64,000 bases of DNA from Bradyrhizobium cosmicum (GCF_007290395.2 NZ_CP041656.2:1860001-1924000); one strand, 5' to 3'. Counted from the stretch's first letter, positions 29,355-37,422 are shown. The notes: generated by a model from the sequence alone, not told the origin. Numbers and translations are program-made.

Positions 29355-30071
29355 ATGAGACCGAACGGCCGTCACACCGCCGGCGCCAGCCAGTTGTCCG
29401 CCATCCGCGTGTGGGCGATCTGCCTGCTGCTGCTGTCAGCTGTTGCCATCAACCCAACCCCCGCCAGGGCCGCGCCAAGCCAGGCCGCCGCCACGACGCA
29501 TGTCTACCTGCTCCGGGGCGTGCTCAACATCTTCTCGCTCGGGCTCGACACGATCGGCTCCCGGCTCCAGGCGCAGGGCATCCCGGTGACCGTCGCGAAC
29601 TTCGTGTCGTGGTCCTCGCTCGCCGATGAGGCCGCGGCCAATTACAGGGCCGGCCGGCTCAAGACCATCGTGCTGGTCGGACACTCCTCGGGTGCCACAG
29701 CGCTGCCGGACATGATCGCCAAGCTCAAGCAACTCGGCGTTCCCGTGAAGCTCGCGATCGGCCTCGATTCCGTATTCAAGACCAAGCTCACGACCGGTGC
29801 GGAACGCTACATCAACATCTACATCGGTGACGGCCCGGGCGAGCCGGTGAGGGCCGCCGACGGTTTCCGCGGCAAGCTCGACAATGTCGACGTGCGCGGC
29901 ACCGGCGTCGGTCATATCTCGATCGACAAGAACGAGGCGATCCAGCGCCGCGTCATCGCCGAAATCGACGCCGCGATCATGCGCTCGCGCGCACCGGCAA
30001 CCCCGGTCGCCGAACCCGGCGCGCCGCGTCAGGCGCGGTCGGCAGCGGCGACGGCACCCGCCAGGAACTGA
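29355..30071 (+). CDS. Secreted alpha/beta-hydrolase-like protein
   Basis: The ATG at 29355 after AGGGAAAAGATCG gives 238 aa with a signal peptide (VWAICLLLLSAVAINPTPARA). The fold shows VYLLRG, the nucleophile elbow VLVGHSSGA, an aspartate in AIGLDSVF and a histidine in VGHISIDKNEA, consistent with a Ser-Asp-His triad. The protein at 36146-37081 shares the same signposts (YLFRG, GHSMGG, ER-INI, GFRG, HINIEK), so the two are paralogues. Substrate unknown; periplasmic. A terminator follows. Confidence 0.75.
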   Translation: MRPNGRHTAGASQLSAIRVWAICLLLLSAVAINPTPARAAPSQAAATTHVYLLRGVLNIFSLGLDTIGSRLQAQGIPVTVANFVSWSSLADEAAANYRAGRLKTIVLVGHSSGATALPDMIAKLKQLGVPVKLAIGLDSVFKTKLTTGAERYINIYIGDGPGEPVRAADGFRGKLDNVDVRGTGVGHISIDKNEAIQRRVIAEIDAAIMRSRAPATPVAEPGAPRQARSAAATAPARN

Positions 30072-30100
30072 AGCACTAGCCTGCAAGATCCAATCTGTTC

Positions 30101-30142
30101 ACGACGCCGTCGACCTCATGGTCGGCGGCGTCGTTGTCTTTT
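30101..30142 (+). terminator. Rho-independent terminator after the secreted hydrolase
   Basis: ACGACGCCGTCGACC pairs with GGTCGGCGGCGTCGT across TCAT with one mismatch, followed by TGTCTTTT. It lies 30 bp after the hydrolase stop. Confidence 0.8.
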
Positions 30143-30170
30143 CAGCCGTCAAGACGTGAGCGCCGAATAT

Positions 30171-30202
30171 GCAAAGGGCCCGCCGCAATCGCGGCGAGCC
30201 CT
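30171..30202 (-). terminator. Rho-independent terminator after the PRC-barrel gene
   Basis: On the minus strand GGGCTCGCCGC and GCGGCGGGCCC form a stem around GATT, followed by TTTGCAT. It lies about 22 bp beyond the stop of the leftward PRC-barrel gene. Confidence 0.7.
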
Positions 30203-30223
30203 GCAAATGTCGGCCTGAACGCC

Positions 30224-30616
30224 TTATTTCTTCTCGGGCACCCAAGTCGTGCTCGCCTTGTCGTACTTGAAGCCCGGGGCCTCCTTGAGCGTGTCCTTGG
30301 TCTCGTCAATCGTCAGCCACCATTTGTCGTTCTTCTTGGCGGTCTTGACCGCGCTGAAGGGAATGATGACGTCCTTTTCACCAGCGCCCAGGAAACCGCC
30401 GACGCCGAGGACGAGGCCGGTGATCTTGCCGGACTTGTCGACGAGTACGTCGTCGATGTCGCCGATCTTGCTTTCCTTGGGATCGTAGACGGCCTGCTTG
30501 TAGTAGTTGGTCACCGTCCAGCTTTCCGCCGGCGCAGATTTCACCGTGGTCGTTGCTGCATGCGCGGCGGTAGCGGCCGCAACCGCGAGAGCACATGCCA
30601 AAGCGAGTTTATTCAT
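30224..30616 (-). CDS. Exported PRC-barrel domain protein
   Basis: The ATG at 30616 is preceded by GAGGAGG six bases upstream and gives 130 aa. The signal peptide ends AHA near residue 21. The PRC-barrel core (SKIGDIDDVLVDKSGKITGL, then VIIPFSAVKTAKKNDKWWL) follows. PRC-barrel proteins of this exported type are common in Rhizobiales and often stress-linked, but the role of this one is unknown. A TTG five codons upstream overlaps the ribosome site and is not used. Confidence 0.85.
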   Translation of the reverse strand: MNKLALACALAVAAATAAHAATTTVKSAPAESWTVTNYYKQAVYDPKESKIGDIDDVLVDKSGKITGLVLGVGGFLGAGEKDVIIPFSAVKTAKKNDKWWLTIDETKDTLKEAPGFKYDKASTTWVPEKK

Positions 30617-30980
30617 CTTGGTCCTCCTCAACCGTTGATCGAGGTGCCAACGGGATAAATTGGCAAAGGTTCCCTGAGGGAGGCCGGAGGAACCTGGTGT
30701 TCGATCCGGTGTTGTTGCATCATGGCTCAGAAACGAAATGCCGGACCGATGTCGGTTCAGCCCGAGCGATGCTGGTCTGCCGTGCCGGTCGGCGAGAGTG
30801 CGCCGGCCGACAAGCCCCGCTTACGACTAAATCGCTTAAGCGCGAAGCGAGCAGGCTTGTTGAGGCAGCAGGCACTGCGGATGCAGCGTGCGCTGCTCGC
30901 CGGCAAGAGCGACGGTCGCAAGTTTTCGCCGAAGTGACGAGCCGGTTGTCCGGCGTGCCGTATGTTTGGGACCAGAGCAC
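30617..30980. other. Gap between PRC-barrel gene and zinc-ribbon protein gene
   Basis: This 364-bp region is divergent between the two flanking genes and should hold both promoters. A 71-codon frame at 30722-30937 exists, but it lacks a ribosome site and resembles nothing known; it is not annotated. No hairpin or operator stands out. Confidence 0.35.
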
Positions 30981-31970
30981 GTGAAGCTATTCCAGTGTCC
31001 GTCGTGCCGGCAGCCGGTCTCGTTCGAGCACACCGCGTGCACGAACTGCGGCACCCAGTTGGTGTTCGATCCGTCGAGCATCAACCTGACCAAACTCGCA
31101 TTCAATCAGTCCTGCCGTAACCGCGAGATCATCGGCTGCAATTGGTGCGTCAAGGGCGCGGATTGGTACTGCGACTCCTGTCGCCTCACGCGCACCATCC
31201 CGCATCTCGGTAGCACCAGGAACGTCATGCTCTGGCGGCGAGTCGAGGAAGCCAAGCGCCGTCTTCTCTATGATCTTCGTCGCCTCGGACTGCCGCTGGT
31301 CTCCCGCAGCGGCGACCGTGTGGCATTCGACATTCTCTCCGACGAGATCAATCCGATCCTGACGGGGCATCTGTCGGGCGTGATCACGCTCAACCTCGCG
31401 GAAGCCGACGATGTCGAGCGCGAGGCCCGCCGCGTGGCGTTCCGGGAGCCGTACCGCACATTGCTCGGGCATTTCCGGCACGAGATCGGCCATTTCTACT
31501 GGGACCTGCTGGTCAACAGCACGACATTCCAGGCGCCGTTCAAGCTGATCTTCGGTGACGAGACGCAGGACTATCAAGCGGCGATCAGCAGCTACTACGG
31601 CCGCACCGATCGTTCATACGACCGGAGCGGCTTCATCAGCGAATACGCCACCTCCCACCCCTGGGAGGATTGGGCGGAGACGTTTGCGCATTTTCTCCAT
31701 ATCCTGTCGACGCTGGACTCGCTGGCGGGTCTGCCGTTGTCCCTCGACGAGCGCGCCCGGCAGACCCTGACGGATCCCTATCTGGAGAGCGACTTCGAGG
31801 CGCTGCTGGCGTTGTGGAGCCCGCTGTCCCGCGGCCTCAACGAGCTCAACCGCTCGCTTGGGATGAACGATGCCTATCCGTTCGACATATCGCCAGCGGT
31901 GAAGGGCAAGCTGCATCTCGTGCACATGGCGATCGTCGCGTTTCGCGAGCAGCAGAGGTTGGCGGCGTAG
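30981..31970 (+). CDS. Putative zinc-binding metallopeptidase with N-terminal zinc ribbon
   Basis: A GTG at 30981 gives 329 aa starting (M)KLFQCPSC. The N-terminus has two zinc-ribbon cysteine pairs (CPSC with CTNC, then CNWC with CDSC). The central HEIGH motif at residues 167-171 (FRHEIGHFYWDLLV) is an HExxH zinc site, with E-W-A-E-T-F in DWAETFAHFLHIL as a probable third-ligand region. The layout matches the putative zinc-binding metallopeptidase family (DUF2248-like). Cytoplasmic, no signal peptide. The longer frame upstream (from 30888) lacks family-like residues. Confidence 0.85.
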   Translation: MKLFQCPSCRQPVSFEHTACTNCGTQLVFDPSSINLTKLAFNQSCRNREIIGCNWCVKGADWYCDSCRLTRTIPHLGSTRNVMLWRRVEEAKRRLLYDLRRLGLPLVSRSGDRVAFDILSDEINPILTGHLSGVITLNLAEADDVEREARRVAFREPYRTLLGHFRHEIGHFYWDLLVNSTTFQAPFKLIFGDETQDYQAAISSYYGRTDRSYDRSGFISEYATSHPWEDWAETFAHFLHILSTLDSLAGLPLSLDERARQTLTDPYLESDFEALLALWSPLSRGLNELNRSLGMNDAYPFDISPAVKGKLHLVHMAIVAFREQQRLAA

Positions 31971-31988
31971 CGCGGCGGACAGCTTCCG

Positions 31989-32837
31989 CTACGTCAGGAA
32001 GGCGCGGATGCTGGCCGCGATCTCGCTCGCATGCGTCTCCAATGCGAAATGGCCGGTGTCGAAGAACTGCACCACGGCGTTGGGATTGTCGCGCTTGAAC
32101 GCTTCGGCGCCAGGTGGAATGAAAAACGGATCGTTCTTGCCCCAGACCGCTAGGAAGCGCGGCTTGTGCGTGCGGAAATAGCTCTGAAATGACGGATACA
32201 GCGCCACGTTGCTCTTGTAGTCGCCCATCAAATCGAGTTGCACGTCGTCCGCGCCCGGGCGTGCGAGATAGAAATTGTCGAGGTTTTGGCCGTCCGGCGA
32301 CACCAGGGTCGTATCGGGAACGCCGTGCGTGTACTGCCAGCGCGTCGCTTCCGGTGTGAGGAAAGCACGCAACGTGTCACGGTTGGCGGGCGAGGGGTCC
32401 TGCCAATAAGCCTTGATCGGAGTCCAGCCATCGCTGAGGCCGTCCTCATAGGCGTTGCCGTTCTGCGAGATGATGGCCGTGATCCGCTCGGGATGGTTGA
32501 GCGCGAGCCGGAAGCCGGTCGGCGCGCCGTAGTCGAAGACGTAGACCGCGAAGCGATCGAAGCCGATGACTTCGGTGAAGCGCTCGATCACGTGTGCGAC
32601 GTTGTCGAAGCTGTAGCGGAACGCTTCGCGCGAGGGCATGTCGGATTGCCCAAAGCCGGGAAGGTCAGGTGCCACGATGTGAAATCTGTCTGCGAGCAGC
32701 GGGATGAGGTCGCGGAACATATGACCTGCACTCGGGAAGCCGTGCAGTAGGAGAAGTTTCGGTGCCCCGGTGCGGCCGGCCTCGCGATAGAACACCTTGA
32801 AGCCATCGACGTCGGCGGTGCGGTAGTTGGGGGCCAT
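31989..32837 (-). CDS. Alpha/beta hydrolase of epoxide hydrolase/haloalkane dehalogenase type
   Basis: The ATG at 32837 follows GGAGAACCTCC directly and gives 282 aa. The oxyanion motif LLLHGFPSAG is followed by the nucleophile elbow VFDYGAPTG, with an Asp nucleophile rather than Ser, as in epoxide hydrolases and haloalkane dehalogenases. The catalytic histidine is in FFDTGHFALETH. Cytoplasmic. Divergent from the CGNR regulator gene, with twin operator-like repeats between them, so it is probably that regulator's target. The frame extends to 32912, but those codons lie in the operators. Confidence 0.9.
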   Translation of the reverse strand: MAPNYRTADVDGFKVFYREAGRTGAPKLLLLHGFPSAGHMFRDLIPLLADRFHIVAPDLPGFGQSDMPSREAFRYSFDNVAHVIERFTEVIGFDRFAVYVFDYGAPTGFRLALNHPERITAIISQNGNAYEDGLSDGWTPIKAYWQDPSPANRDTLRAFLTPEATRWQYTHGVPDTTLVSPDGQNLDNFYLARPGADDVQLDLMGDYKSNVALYPSFQSYFRTHKPRFLAVWGKNDPFFIPPGAEAFKRDNPNAVVQFFDTGHFALETHASEIAASIRAFLT

Positions 32838-32851
32838 GGAGGTTCTCCGTA

Positions 32852-32924
32852 GTAACCTGTTAAAAGCTAATATAGAGGTTACGTTTTGCGTTCGTAACTT
32901 GTCAATAGCCATTTTACAGGTTAC
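32852..32924. promoter_or_regulatory. Two tandem 31-bp operator-like repeats
   Basis: Copy 1 (32852-32882) and copy 2 (32894-32924) are both 31 bp, 24 of 31 positions identical, starting 42 bp apart (about four helical turns). Each begins GTAACYTG and ends GGTTAC, so each is itself an inverted repeat. They fill the region between the divergent hydrolase gene and the CGNR regulator gene. The obvious binder is the CGNR protein; that is inference. Confidence 0.75.
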
Positions 32925-32954
32925 TTAGCCAATGCCGCCTACCGAGGACCGCTC

Positions 32955-33569
32955 ATGGACCGCCCGCCCGCGATGTTCATCGCCGACTCGCTCGGCCTCG
33001 ATTTCCTGAATTCGGTCGCGACCCCGGACGATACGCCGGTCGACTGGATCAACGATGGCGATGGCCTGATCGACTGGCTGGCCCAGGCGAGGCTGGTGCC
33101 GCCGGATGAACTACACGCGCTGAAGGCGCGCGCGACGCCAGGCGAACTGGACAAGGTCGCGGACGAGGCCCGGGCCTTGCGTGAGTGGTTCAGGAAATTC
33201 GTGCGCAAGCATGCCGGCCGGCCGCTCACGGCGGCGTCGCTGAAGGAGCTCGGTCCGCTGAACAGTCTGTTGGAGCGCGACGAAGCCTTCAGCCGGATCG
33301 AGTCGGGGCATCGCGGCGGCGCGTTGTCGCTGCGAACGAAGCGGCGCTGGCGAACGCCGCAAGCTATGCTGCTGCCGGTCGGTGAGGCGCTGGCAAAGTT
33401 CGTCTGCGAGGAAGACTTCACCGACGTGAAGCAGTGCGAGGGTCATAACTGCACGATGCTGTTCGTCGACCACACGCGCAGGCGGGCGCGGCGATGGTGC
33501 ATCATGGCGGTCTGCGGCAACCGTGCCAAACAGGCCGCGCACCGCAGCCGGCTCAAGGGCCAGCAATAA
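32955..33569 (+). CDS. CGNR zinc-finger / ABATE-domain regulator
   Basis: A 204-aa protein with the ABATE stress-linked domain in the N-terminal two thirds (FIADSLGLDFLNSVATP at the start). The CGNR zinc finger is at the C-terminus: C-x4-C in CEGHNCTMLFVDHTRRRARR and WCIMAVCGNRAKQAAH. The family is considered DNA-binding. It faces the epoxide-hydrolase-like gene across the twin 31-bp repeats, suggesting a local autoregulated switch. No second ribosome-site candidate is needed; length is normal. Confidence 0.9.
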   Translation: MDRPPAMFIADSLGLDFLNSVATPDDTPVDWINDGDGLIDWLAQARLVPPDELHALKARATPGELDKVADEARALREWFRKFVRKHAGRPLTAASLKELGPLNSLLERDEAFSRIESGHRGGALSLRTKRRWRTPQAMLLPVGEALAKFVCEEDFTDVKQCEGHNCTMLFVDHTRRRARRWCIMAVCGNRAKQAAHRSRLKGQQ

Positions 33570-33608
33570 TCCGACGGCATTCCGTCGTCTCCGTAGCAAG
33601 TCGGCCTC

Positions 33609-34271
33609 TTATCGCTTTCTGACCAGCTTGAGGGCGCGACCAGTCCTCTGGGGGCGCGGCTTGATCGCTGCACCCTGCGCATCGGGCGGACTGAGGAAGC
33701 GGACGAGCATCGTCTCCAGATGCGCCACGCTCCGCTTGATATCCAGCTTCGGATTGCGGATCGGCATTGCGCGGGATCCGTCGATGATCGCGATCAGGAT
33801 GTCCGCCGTCGCGTCCGGATCCAGTTCTTGATCGACCCGTCCCTGGCTCTGCGCCTTCCGCAGGAAGTCGCTCCACATGCGGCGGACCGCCTCGGTGTGG
33901 CGCTCGATGATCTCAGCGAATTCCGGATTGCGGGCGGCCTCCGCGAGGCCATCCAGACTGAGGATCTGCGCGGGACGAAACCGCAGGCTGGTTTCCTCGA
34001 TATCGGCGAGCAGCGCTTTGATCACGTCGGGGGCGGCGAGAATCTTTTCGAACCGCTCCGCTGCATGGGCGAGACCCAGATCGATCATCGCCTCGACGAT
34101 CGCCACCTTGCTTGGAAAGTAGTGATAGAGGTGCCCCGGACTGATCCCGGCCTCATGGCAGATGTCGGTCGTGCTGGCGCCGCGGAAGCCGTCCCTGGTG
34201 AAGCAACGGATCGCCGCGCCGAGGATCTCGCCGCGCTTCTGCTCATGCTTGACGGGGTCGACTTTCCTCAA
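33609..34271 (-). CDS. TetR/AcrR family transcriptional regulator
   Basis: The N-terminal helix-turn-helix runs from about residue 8 to 60: ILGAAIRCFTRDGFRGASTT, then DICHEAGISPGHLYHYFPSK. The C-terminal ligand domain is about 150 residues. A TTG at 34271 is chosen because GGAGG (34279-34283) is seven bases upstream and the product starts MRKVDPVKHEQKR, 220 aa. A GTG at 34289 would add six residues but has the ribosome site inside the gene. Divergent from the DUF3313 lipoprotein gene with two candidate operators between them. Confidence 0.88.
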   Translation of the reverse strand: MRKVDPVKHEQKRGEILGAAIRCFTRDGFRGASTTDICHEAGISPGHLYHYFPSKVAIVEAMIDLGLAHAAERFEKILAAPDVIKALLADIEETSLRFRPAQILSLDGLAEAARNPEFAEIIERHTEAVRRMWSDFLRKAQSQGRVDQELDPDATADILIAIIDGSRAMPIRNPKLDIKRSVAHLETMLVRFLSPPDAQGAAIKPRPQRTGRALKLVRKR

Positions 34272-34333
34272 CCGGACACCTCCATTCACACTCCGCCTCG
34301 CTTAGCACGACGATTCGCCACGATAAAATCAAA

Positions 34334-34351
34334 ATTAGAGAGTTCCATCTA
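34334..34351. promoter_or_regulatory. Candidate TetR operator, copy 1
   Basis: ATTAGAGAGTTCCATCTA matches copy 2 at 34389-34406 at 16 of 18 positions. It contains TAGA and TCTA half-sites as an imperfect palindrome and lies 63 bp from the TetR start. Confidence 0.6.
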
Positions 34352-34388
34352 TTTATATTGACGGATGTTGCGGTGCGTGACAATAATT

Positions 34389-34406
34389 ATTAGAGAGATC
34401 GATCTA
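34389..34406. promoter_or_regulatory. Candidate TetR operator, copy 2
   Basis: ATTAGAGAGATCGATCTA lies 55 bp from copy 1 and sits inside the longer inverted repeat TTATTAGA-N8-TCTAATAA. It is 28 bp ahead of the DUF3313 lipoprotein start, where binding would block transcription or translation start. Confidence 0.65.
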
Positions 34407-34434
34407 ATAAGTCGGCCGATGCGGGAATGGGACC

Positions 34435-35316
34435 ATGCGCTTTCCACGGACGGCCCTGATGAGTGTCGCGCTGGCTCTCGGTGGCTGCGCAGCCGCGCCG
34501 CTCGAACGCGCAGGCTCGCTCAGGAGCTACGACCGGATGTCTGACGCGAACGGTCTGGTGACGCGATCGCAGATCCGCGTGAACAAGAAGGACGTGCTGG
34601 CGGCGAAAACGATCCGGATCGCATCGACCGTCTTTCCCGCACGCACCGACGTTCCCTTTAATGAAAAGGAGCGGCGCCTGGTTGCCAACGCGATCAGCCG
34701 CGAGCTGTGTCTGCGCTTGAGCGAGCGCTTCCGCATCGTTGCCTCCGATGACGAAGCCGACCTTACCGTGCAGGCGACAGTGACGCATGCGACGCCGACC
34801 AACCCGACCGCCTCGGGTGCATCGAAAGCGCTGTCGATTGCCAAGACTGTCGCGCTTCCTGGCGTGCCTGTTCCTGTGCCACGGCTTCCGGTCGGGCTCG
34901 GCGGTCTGTCGGTCGAGGCGGAAGCGCGCGACTTCGCCGGATTTCAGAAGGCGGCGATGGTCTGGGCGCGCAACGCCAACTCCATCACGAATTCTCCGCG
35001 GGTTGCCAACGAGGGCGATGCGTACGATCTCGCGGCCGATTTCGGCGCCGACTTCGCCAAGCTGGTCACGACAGGAGAATCGCCGTTCGGCGGCATTCCT
35101 GCGCTGCCTCCGATGGACAGCATTCCCGTGCGGTTCGGCGGTGCGCCCAGATATGTCGCCTGCGAAGCGTTCGGACGGTTTCCGGGCATCACCGGTTTCG
35201 CGGGGCAGGGGCTCGGCTTGCCGCCGGCCTGGACGGATTCGGGCGCCAAGGAGAGTTCGACCGACAACCCGTCCCCGGCGCCCCAGCCGAATTCAGAGCA
35301 GTCGCTCACGCAATGA
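34435..35316 (+). CDS. DUF3313-type lipoprotein
   Basis: A 293-aa predicted outer-membrane or periplasm-facing lipoprotein. The short signal ends in lipobox ALGGC (Cys18). The DUF3313 body includes SYDRMSDANGLVTRSQIRVN and RRLVANAISRELCLRLSERF. The tail from about residue 265 is Pro/Ser-rich and low in structure. Start ATG after GGGAATGGGACC. It is the likely target of the divergent TetR regulator. Function of the domain unknown. Confidence 0.85.
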   Translation: MRFPRTALMSVALALGGCAAAPLERAGSLRSYDRMSDANGLVTRSQIRVNKKDVLAAKTIRIASTVFPARTDVPFNEKERRLVANAISRELCLRLSERFRIVASDDEADLTVQATVTHATPTNPTASGASKALSIAKTVALPGVPVPVPRLPVGLGGLSVEAEARDFAGFQKAAMVWARNANSITNSPRVANEGDAYDLAADFGADFAKLVTTGESPFGGIPALPPMDSIPVRFGGAPRYVACEAFGRFPGITGFAGQGLGLPPAWTDSGAKESSTDNPSPAPQPNSEQSLTQ

Positions 35317-35376
35317 TCGCGGATGAGTTCGTTGCGTCCGATCCCGACAACTTCGTAGCCGACCCGAGTCAACTAC

Positions 35377-35628
35377 ATGCCGACCCAACGAACGCAGACC
35401 CAAGTGCCAACTCGCCCTCTGTGCCAAAGCGTAGCGCGTGCGAACGCGGCCAGCGCTCCCCTGTTCACGGCCGATGAGGCGTGGAGCCGGGCAAATTCGG
35501 ATCGGCGTGTCACCGACGAGACGGATGCCCAGGAGGCGCTGCTCGAACCCGGTTTCTGGATGACGGCGATGGTTGCGTTTCTGCCCACGGTCGCAGGCTG
35601 CCTCTATCTCTTTCTGACCCAGGGATGA
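35377..35628 (+). CDS. Small protein with C-terminal membrane helix, 83 aa
   Basis: A polar N-terminus is followed by one hydrophobic helix near the end (MTAMVAFLPTVAGCLYLFL). No domain is recognised. Its stop overlaps the start of the next gene in ATGA (35625-35628), which argues for coupling and that the frame is used. The ribosome site before 35377 is weak. Part of the rightward run behind the DUF3313 gene. Confidence 0.5.
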   Translation: MPTQRTQTQVPTRPLCQSVARANAASAPLFTADEAWSRANSDRRVTDETDAQEALLEPGFWMTAMVAFLPTVAGCLYLFLTQG

Positions 35629-36002
35629 GGCGCGCATCGAGCACAGCGGCCTTGCCCGCAGCCTTTTCCGCAGCCTTGGCGCTCTTGCTGGCGGGCTGCG
35701 CGTCGAGCGCAAATCTCCCGCCCGTCTATCATCCTCCACGGCCGCCCAGCGCCAAGGCAGTGAAAGAAGGCGTGACGAAAGCGGCCGCCGAAATCAAGCT
35801 GACCGGAGGGCTGGAGACATCCGCCGTCCGCCATTCCGACCACGGTCCGGGATCGTATTTCGTCTGCCTGAGGCAGCGCGGTCCGTCAGCGGGCGGACGC
35901 ACCGCCTATTCGGTCTTTTTCGACGATGACAGCTATAAGGGAATCCAGAGTTCGGTGATTTCCGACGCCTGCGAAGCCGAACCATGGGTTCCTTTTAACT
36001 GA
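35625..36002 (+). CDS. Small lipoprotein, 125 aa
   Basis: Lipoprotein signal peptide ending LLLAGC (Cys about 24), then a Pro-rich stretch (PPVYHPPRPPSAKAV) and a compact domain with two cysteines (YFVCLRQRGPSAGGRTAYSV, later DACEAEPW). It starts in ATGA overlap with the 83-aa gene. No family recognised. Located in the envelope, and probably in the same transcript as its upstream neighbours. Confidence 0.75.
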   Translation: MRRASSTAALPAAFSAALALLLAGCASSANLPPVYHPPRPPSAKAVKEGVTKAAAEIKLTGGLETSAVRHSDHGPGSYFVCLRQRGPSAGGRTAYSVFFDDDSYKGIQSSVISDACEAEPWVPFN

Positions 36003-36145
36003 TGCCGCGCTTCCGGCGCGACCAGAAGCATCCTCTGGCCCCACGGGCATCCCGAACCGGGTTCCGTGCCCCAAATTCCACCCAATCGGTGGTCACTAAG
36101 CGCCCGGGGGAGGCCTCTGCCTCTCGTGGTGGGACTGCTGGACTG

Positions 36146-37081
36146 ATGCTTGATCCAAGGCGAATTGTCGTGCTGGCAGCAGTTGCGCTGCTCGCCCTGG
36201 GCCCCGGCCTGGCCGCTGCCTCACCGGCCAAGTCGAAGCGCGCAGCGGTTGCGACCGCCGCGCCGCCACCTCCCGCTCCGATCGAGCCTCTGCCGCCGCC
36301 GAAGATCTACCTGTTCCGCGGCGCCATGGGGCCGATCTTCTCGACCGGCATGGACCGGCTCGAAGAAAAGCTGACGCAGGCGGGCTTCTCGGCCAACGTC
36401 TACGAATTCACCATCTGCCGATGGATCGGCGATCGTGCCATCGCCAGCTACAAGGAGAGCCCGGCGCCGATCGTGCTGATCGGCCACTCCATGGGCGGTC
36501 TGTGCTCGATCGTCATCTCCGAGATGGCGGCCAAGGAGAACATCCCGATCAGCCTCGTCATCGCCATCGATCCCGCGCATGCAACCGGCGACGTACCGCT
36601 CAACGTCGAGCGCTTCATCAACATCTTCCTGTCCGACAGCGTGCTCGGTGGCGGCGACGTCGTGGCCGTGCCCGGCTTTCGCGGCCACTACGCGAGCTAC
36701 GACCTCAAGGAGAACAGCCGCGTCTCGCACATCAACATCGAGAAGTCGGACGACATCCATCGCCAGATCGTCGACATGGTGACGCAGTTGCCGCGCATCC
36801 CCGTGCAAACCCAGGCCGATGCCGTGCCGCTGCGCTACCTCGTGCCCGGGAATACGCTGGTCGAGCTGTGGGACAGCGGCGTGCGGCTCCCCGTGCGCGC
36901 CGGCGACACCATGGCGAGCATCGCAGCCGCCAATCGCGTGCCGCTGTGGACGCTCGCCCAGAGCAATTCACTGGCGGAGAACGCGCCGCTCACCCCCGGC
37001 CAAACCATCATCGTCCCGCGCCATCTGACGCCGCCCGAACCGGTGGCCGCGATGGCGGCGCCCGCGCCGGGCCGGCGGTAG
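36146..37081 (+). CDS. Secreted alpha/beta-hydrolase-like protein with C-terminal LysM
   Basis: The ATG at 36146 gives 311 aa. A signal peptide (RRIVVLAAVALLALGPGLAA) is followed by a Pro/Ala linker and a hydrolase domain with IYLFRG, the nucleophile elbow LIGHSMGG, VIAIDPAHA and SHINIEKSDD, a plausible Ser-Asp-His set. A LysM-like repeat follows (YLVPGNTLVELWDSGVRLPV, then PGQTIIVPRH), which would hold it on peptidoglycan. It is a paralogue of 29355-30071, which lacks LysM. Substrate unknown. A longer frame upstream to 36002 precedes the signal peptide and is rejected. Confidence 0.8.
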   Translation: MLDPRRIVVLAAVALLALGPGLAAASPAKSKRAAVATAAPPPPAPIEPLPPPKIYLFRGAMGPIFSTGMDRLEEKLTQAGFSANVYEFTICRWIGDRAIASYKESPAPIVLIGHSMGGLCSIVISEMAAKENIPISLVIAIDPAHATGDVPLNVERFINIFLSDSVLGGGDVVAVPGFRGHYASYDLKENSRVSHINIEKSDDIHRQIVDMVTQLPRIPVQTQADAVPLRYLVPGNTLVELWDSGVRLPVRAGDTMASIAAANRVPLWTLAQSNSLAENAPLTPGQTIIVPRHLTPPEPVAAMAAPAPGRR

Positions 37082-37149
37082 GCGGTCAGAAGGGCAGATG
37101 GTCGGCCCGGGCATTGCCCGACGCCGGACACCATCCGTGCCTTGTCGTC

Positions 37150-37422
37150 TCATTTACGCAATCGGTGCCGCGGCAGCCATCTTGTTGATGCAGCAGTCGC
37201 CAGGCTGGAGCGAGCCAGGGCGGAAGCCTGGCTCGCCGGTCGATAGGGCGCGGCCAGAAGCATTTGAAACAATGCCCTTTCAGCCGCATATTTCGCAGCG
37301 GGCCGGCCATTTCCGGACCCGTGCATGACGAGGCGTCCTTCCGTCGTGCAGACACGCCACCGCCACGTCCTTCGGCCGCACTTCTTCAGAAACACTTCGA
37401 AGGTCGGGAGGTCGTCGGACAT
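37150..37422 (-). CDS. Small conserved-looking protein, 90 aa
   Basis: The first 60 residues look like a compact beta-rich domain (PTFEVFLKKCGRRTWRWRVC, then TTEGRLVMHGS), like other small Bradyrhizobium proteins that read FE-x-FLKK. The last 30 are Ala/Ser-rich and less ordered. A perfect 10-bp hairpin (37210-37236) lies inside this C-terminal part. The gene starts 5 bp after the stop of the 79-aa gene on the same strand, so it is the end of a leftward set with hsp20. Function unknown. Confidence 0.6.
   Translation of the reverse strand: MSDDLPTFEVFLKKCGRRTWRWRVCTTEGRLVMHGSGNGRPAAKYAAERALFQMLLAAPYRPASQASALARSSLATAASTRWLPRHRLRK

Noticed and set aside
30722..30937. 71-codon frame on the plus strand between two divergent genes
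   Set aside because: No ribosome site, Arg/Ala-rich, no familiar residues; could be real but not supportable.
37098..37328. 76-codon plus-strand frame overlapping the 90-aa minus-strand gene
   Set aside because: The minus-strand frame has the better protein-like sequence and tight spacing to its neighbour.
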